Part shown: piece by piece, positions 61,442 through 64,000 of the stretch
Numbering within the stretch: the stretch's first letter is position 1
How the letters are laid out: each line of letters begins with the position of its first letter
Source: Amblyornis subalaris
Lineage: Eukaryota; Chordata; Aves; Passeriformes; Ptilonorhynchidae
Assembly (NCBI GenBank): GCA_018881555.1
Contig: JACAXG010000007.1
Span: 634,643-698,642 of the forward strand
DNA length: 64,000 nt
Reading direction: 5' to 3'
Translations under genes and position numbers: made by a program
Notes under the pieces: generated by a model
What the model saw: the letters and a program-made list of their open reading frames with translations, nothing else
Databases searched by the model: none
What the model was told of the DNA's origin: nothing

Positions 61442-64000
61442 CTGGGATGCAAAAAATACAGAGAGATGCTGCTGAAATGCAGATGGAAACATTTTTCGAG
61501 AACAATTTTCGGAATCTCTTCTGTCTGACAGATGTGCTGCATTTTTGTTGTCCCAAACACAGCTGGGAGGGGAGGCAACAGGAAGGCAGATGAATAGTAC
61601 ACCCAGATATGATAAAGCCTGTAGAAATTGTTTTGACCATTCACCATACGATCAGACAGAGACAACATACCAGACTAAATCCCTACTCTCTCCAGTTGCA
61701 CGAAGGCATGAGAACACCGGCAGGCCAAGCAGACCAAAATCATACAGACAATTATCCCAGACCTGCATTTCTCTTATGTACTCAGAGAATAAGGCCAGGG
61801 CTAAAGGCTGGTGGAGTCCCAGCCATTCCCAGTGCCATGCAACATTAAAGACAAAACCAGATCTCAGTGTCAAATAGTCTTAGGGCTTTACCCACTACAC
61901 AAGAGAAGGTTTCAGCCTGCTCCAGAATTACCAAGGAACCAATCAAGTCTTAAAAATCCACTTTTTTTGACCCCATCACAGTTGTTGTTGACTTCATCTT
62001 GACCATTCCTAGTACATATGCCTACACTGTTTCTCCATAGCGAACTACCAGGAAGATGTACCTTCTTGCAACAGGATTCACAAATTACCCTTCTTTCCAA
62101 GATGGCATTAGAAGAATTATTAGGGCAGACTTGTCTAACTGTAAATTTGACAGTTATTCTATTGCTCTTATTCTTTTGCTTTCAGTGTGGCTGATTTCAA
62201 TTCATAGTGAAGGGAGCTAAGATCCAAATCAGACCCTGAAGCACACAGCATTCTGTAAACTTCCCTCGTAAGGGTAAGGCATTCCTCACCATCCCACTTT
62301 TGCCAGACTGGTCTTAGAACAAAGCTGTTTAGACATACGAAACAGAACAAAAGCAAAACAAAAAAACAAAANAAAGTATTTCAAATATTTTTCTGCAGCT
62401 GCTTTATGTGAGTAAAAAAGTGAGATCCAACAATCATACGCACAGGACACCACATGAATGGGGATTCTTCTGTGTAACAGGCACATCTCCCTGCATCACT
62501 GCGCACTAATTGAGCCAGTGAAAAACACCCCTGAGTAACTGTCGCTTACACATGAGGAAGCTTTACTCTGCTTTGTTCTAAGTTAGCTGGAACATTTTCT
62601 CCAAAAACTAGGCAAGATTAGCAGGGTATTTCTGCAATTCATATAGGAACTTATCCAAGAGCTATCTCAAGCTAACAAGCACTTACTGGCTGAGCACGTA
62701 TTAAAGAAATTGCTCATCTAAGGCTGAAGTTCCATGCAGGTTAACCTGTCACCATAGGAAATTTTTGGATTATATTGTCATTTAGTTCCTTATTCATGTA
62801 TGGGGTAATAAAATTCGGGAGAGTGTACTATTCATCCTTATTTTTATAAAAAGGTAGCTGAGGCTATTTTTCCCAGATATATATTAAAAGGCAGGCAGTA
62901 ACATGAACAGAAAGATGGACTGTCTCACATTGAATCCAGATTCAGAGCAAACATAGGAAGTGATTCAGCAACTACATAAAGACATAGTTTGCCTTAAAAC
63001 ATGTAAATTGTGCTGTGGGTTGGAAATCAAGTATGTGCTTAGCTAAGACTAATTGATAAGCAAGTAAGATGAATGTTCTGCTTATGCAGATACAAGCTAA
63101 GGGGTTTGAATTTCTTTTCCTGCAACAGTTCTTAGTTCTTTCAGCTAACTCACATCTTATCTGAGTCTGGAAGTGATGCAATTGCCACTCGTTTCAGGTT
63201 ATCACGTGAATAGAGAAGCCCAACTTCTGCCATCACATATCATTCACCATCCAGAAACTCTCACAAGAGGTCATGAAGTACGTGATACCATAAGAACAGG
63301 ATAAGCAGAATGAGAACAGGAAGCACCACTCCGCGGGGCTTGTAAAATGGAGCACCAAGTTTTGTGTATATGCCCATCACTCAGGTTGGTNGTTTTACTG
63401 AGGTGGGAACTTACCTCAGGGATCCAACTTTAGATGCAAAAGCCTACACGAGAGCCAGTGCCCAAGGAGTTCTGACAGCAGAACCCAACCACTCTCAGGG
63501 TGAGGTGAACACCACTCTAGGGCAGCTGGACAGTCCAGACACTTCCAGCCCTGATAACTGCACTGACTGTGTTGCTAATATCTGCAGGGAGCTGAGATTG
63601 CACACGTGTAAGAGCCTGTGCTGTCCATACCAAAACTTGGGTGACTCGAGCTGAATTCATTCCTTTAAGTATTTCTTGCCAAGCACTTCATGTAGCATCT
63701 GCAGCATTTTTGTTCACAAAGAAATACACTCTGAACTGAACTGTGCGGAGGGAAATCTCTGCAGTGTTCGTATCAACCTGCTCTTTACTCCCACACACAC
63801 ACACTAATGCTGTGCTGTCTGCCAATTCCTATTGAAATGACTCTCTCTCTATACATAGTTCTCTGATGAGGCAGATCCTCAGCACTGCCTCGGGTATGAT
63901 ATTAAAGAGCACCCAACACCACAGTCTCAGCTCTGGGCTGTGTGACAACCCACGCTCTGCCTCACACAAGAGCAGAAAGGTGAAAGGCAAGAGAGTGCTC
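61442..64000 (-). other. TNIP3: TNIP3 upstream intron, running off the window edge
   Basis: No exon resembling the next upstream TNIP3 segment (which should carry a QWDQ-type coiled coil) was found. The stretch includes a short CA repeat at 63792-63803. An open segment at 62168-62356 (minus) was considered and rejected. The gene's 5' end and promoter are outside the window. Confidence 0.65.

Noticed and set aside
62168..62356. Possible upstream TNIP3 exon (minus, includes WQKWDGEECLTLTREVYRML)
   Set aside because: It superficially resembles a structured segment, but it does not match the N-terminal TNIP3 coiled coil and has no good acceptor/donor pair in frame.
1..64000. CRISPR array, operon, phage or bacterial mobile element
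   Set aside because: The window is spliced vertebrate nuclear DNA. No regularly spaced direct repeats, ribosome-binding-site-led gene clusters or prokaryotic genes were seen.
1..64000. tRNA, rRNA or known microRNA genes
   Set aside because: No cloverleaf with A/B box promoter motifs, ribosomal segment or long precursor-like hairpin was recognised by eye; a covariance-model scan would be needed to exclude them.

Overview
The window is vertebrate nuclear DNA, most likely from a bird. Its genes are split into short exons on the minus strand, repeats are sparse, and the one clear interspersed repeat is a CR1 LINE fragment of the type that dominates bird genomes (also present in crocodilians and turtles). 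I cannot name the species.

Two genes are supported, both on the minus strand. (1) NDNF, neuron-derived neurotrophic factor, appears complete. Three coding exons (14255-14062, 13092-12968, 12080-10690) splice in frame into a 569-residue secreted protein. A likely non-coding first exon (about 31004-30875) ends in a consensus splice donor and has a TATA box inside a strong CpG island at about 30.4-31.6 kb. Intron 1 is about 16.6 kb. (2) TNIP3 (ABIN-3, an A20-binding inhibitor of NF-kB) is present as its last six coding exons (61441-61313, 59520-59404, 57146-57021, 55565-55407, 52842-52782, 47321-47290), about 207 residues. They include the UBAN ubiquitin-binding motif. The 5' part of the gene lies beyond the right edge. 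The order NDNF-TNIP3, same strand, matches the mammalian locus on human 4q27.

Layout: 1-10.0 kb is intergenic sequence downstream of NDNF. NDNF 3' UTR and coding exons occupy 10.0-14.3 kb, intron 1 runs 14.3-30.9 kb (with the CR1 fragment at 22.3 kb and a CpG-rich patch at 28.4-28.9 kb), and promoter and CpG island 30.4-31.6 kb. The stretch 31.6-46.5 kb separates the two genes and holds one well-formed plus-strand exon candidate (37507-37585), a cluster of alternating inverted motifs (43.9-44.0 kb) and a homeodomain-site-rich AT segment (45.6-45.8 kb). TNIP3 occupies 46.5-64 kb.

The two proteins do not act in one pathway: NDNF is an extracellular neurotrophic/angiogenic factor and TNIP3 an intracellular brake on inflammatory signalling. 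I did not find a novel multi-gene system. The most useful leads are the in-frame cassette structure of TNIP3, the plus-strand exon candidate upstream of NDNF, and the pattern of isolated N bases, all three coding ones of which fall at third codon positions.
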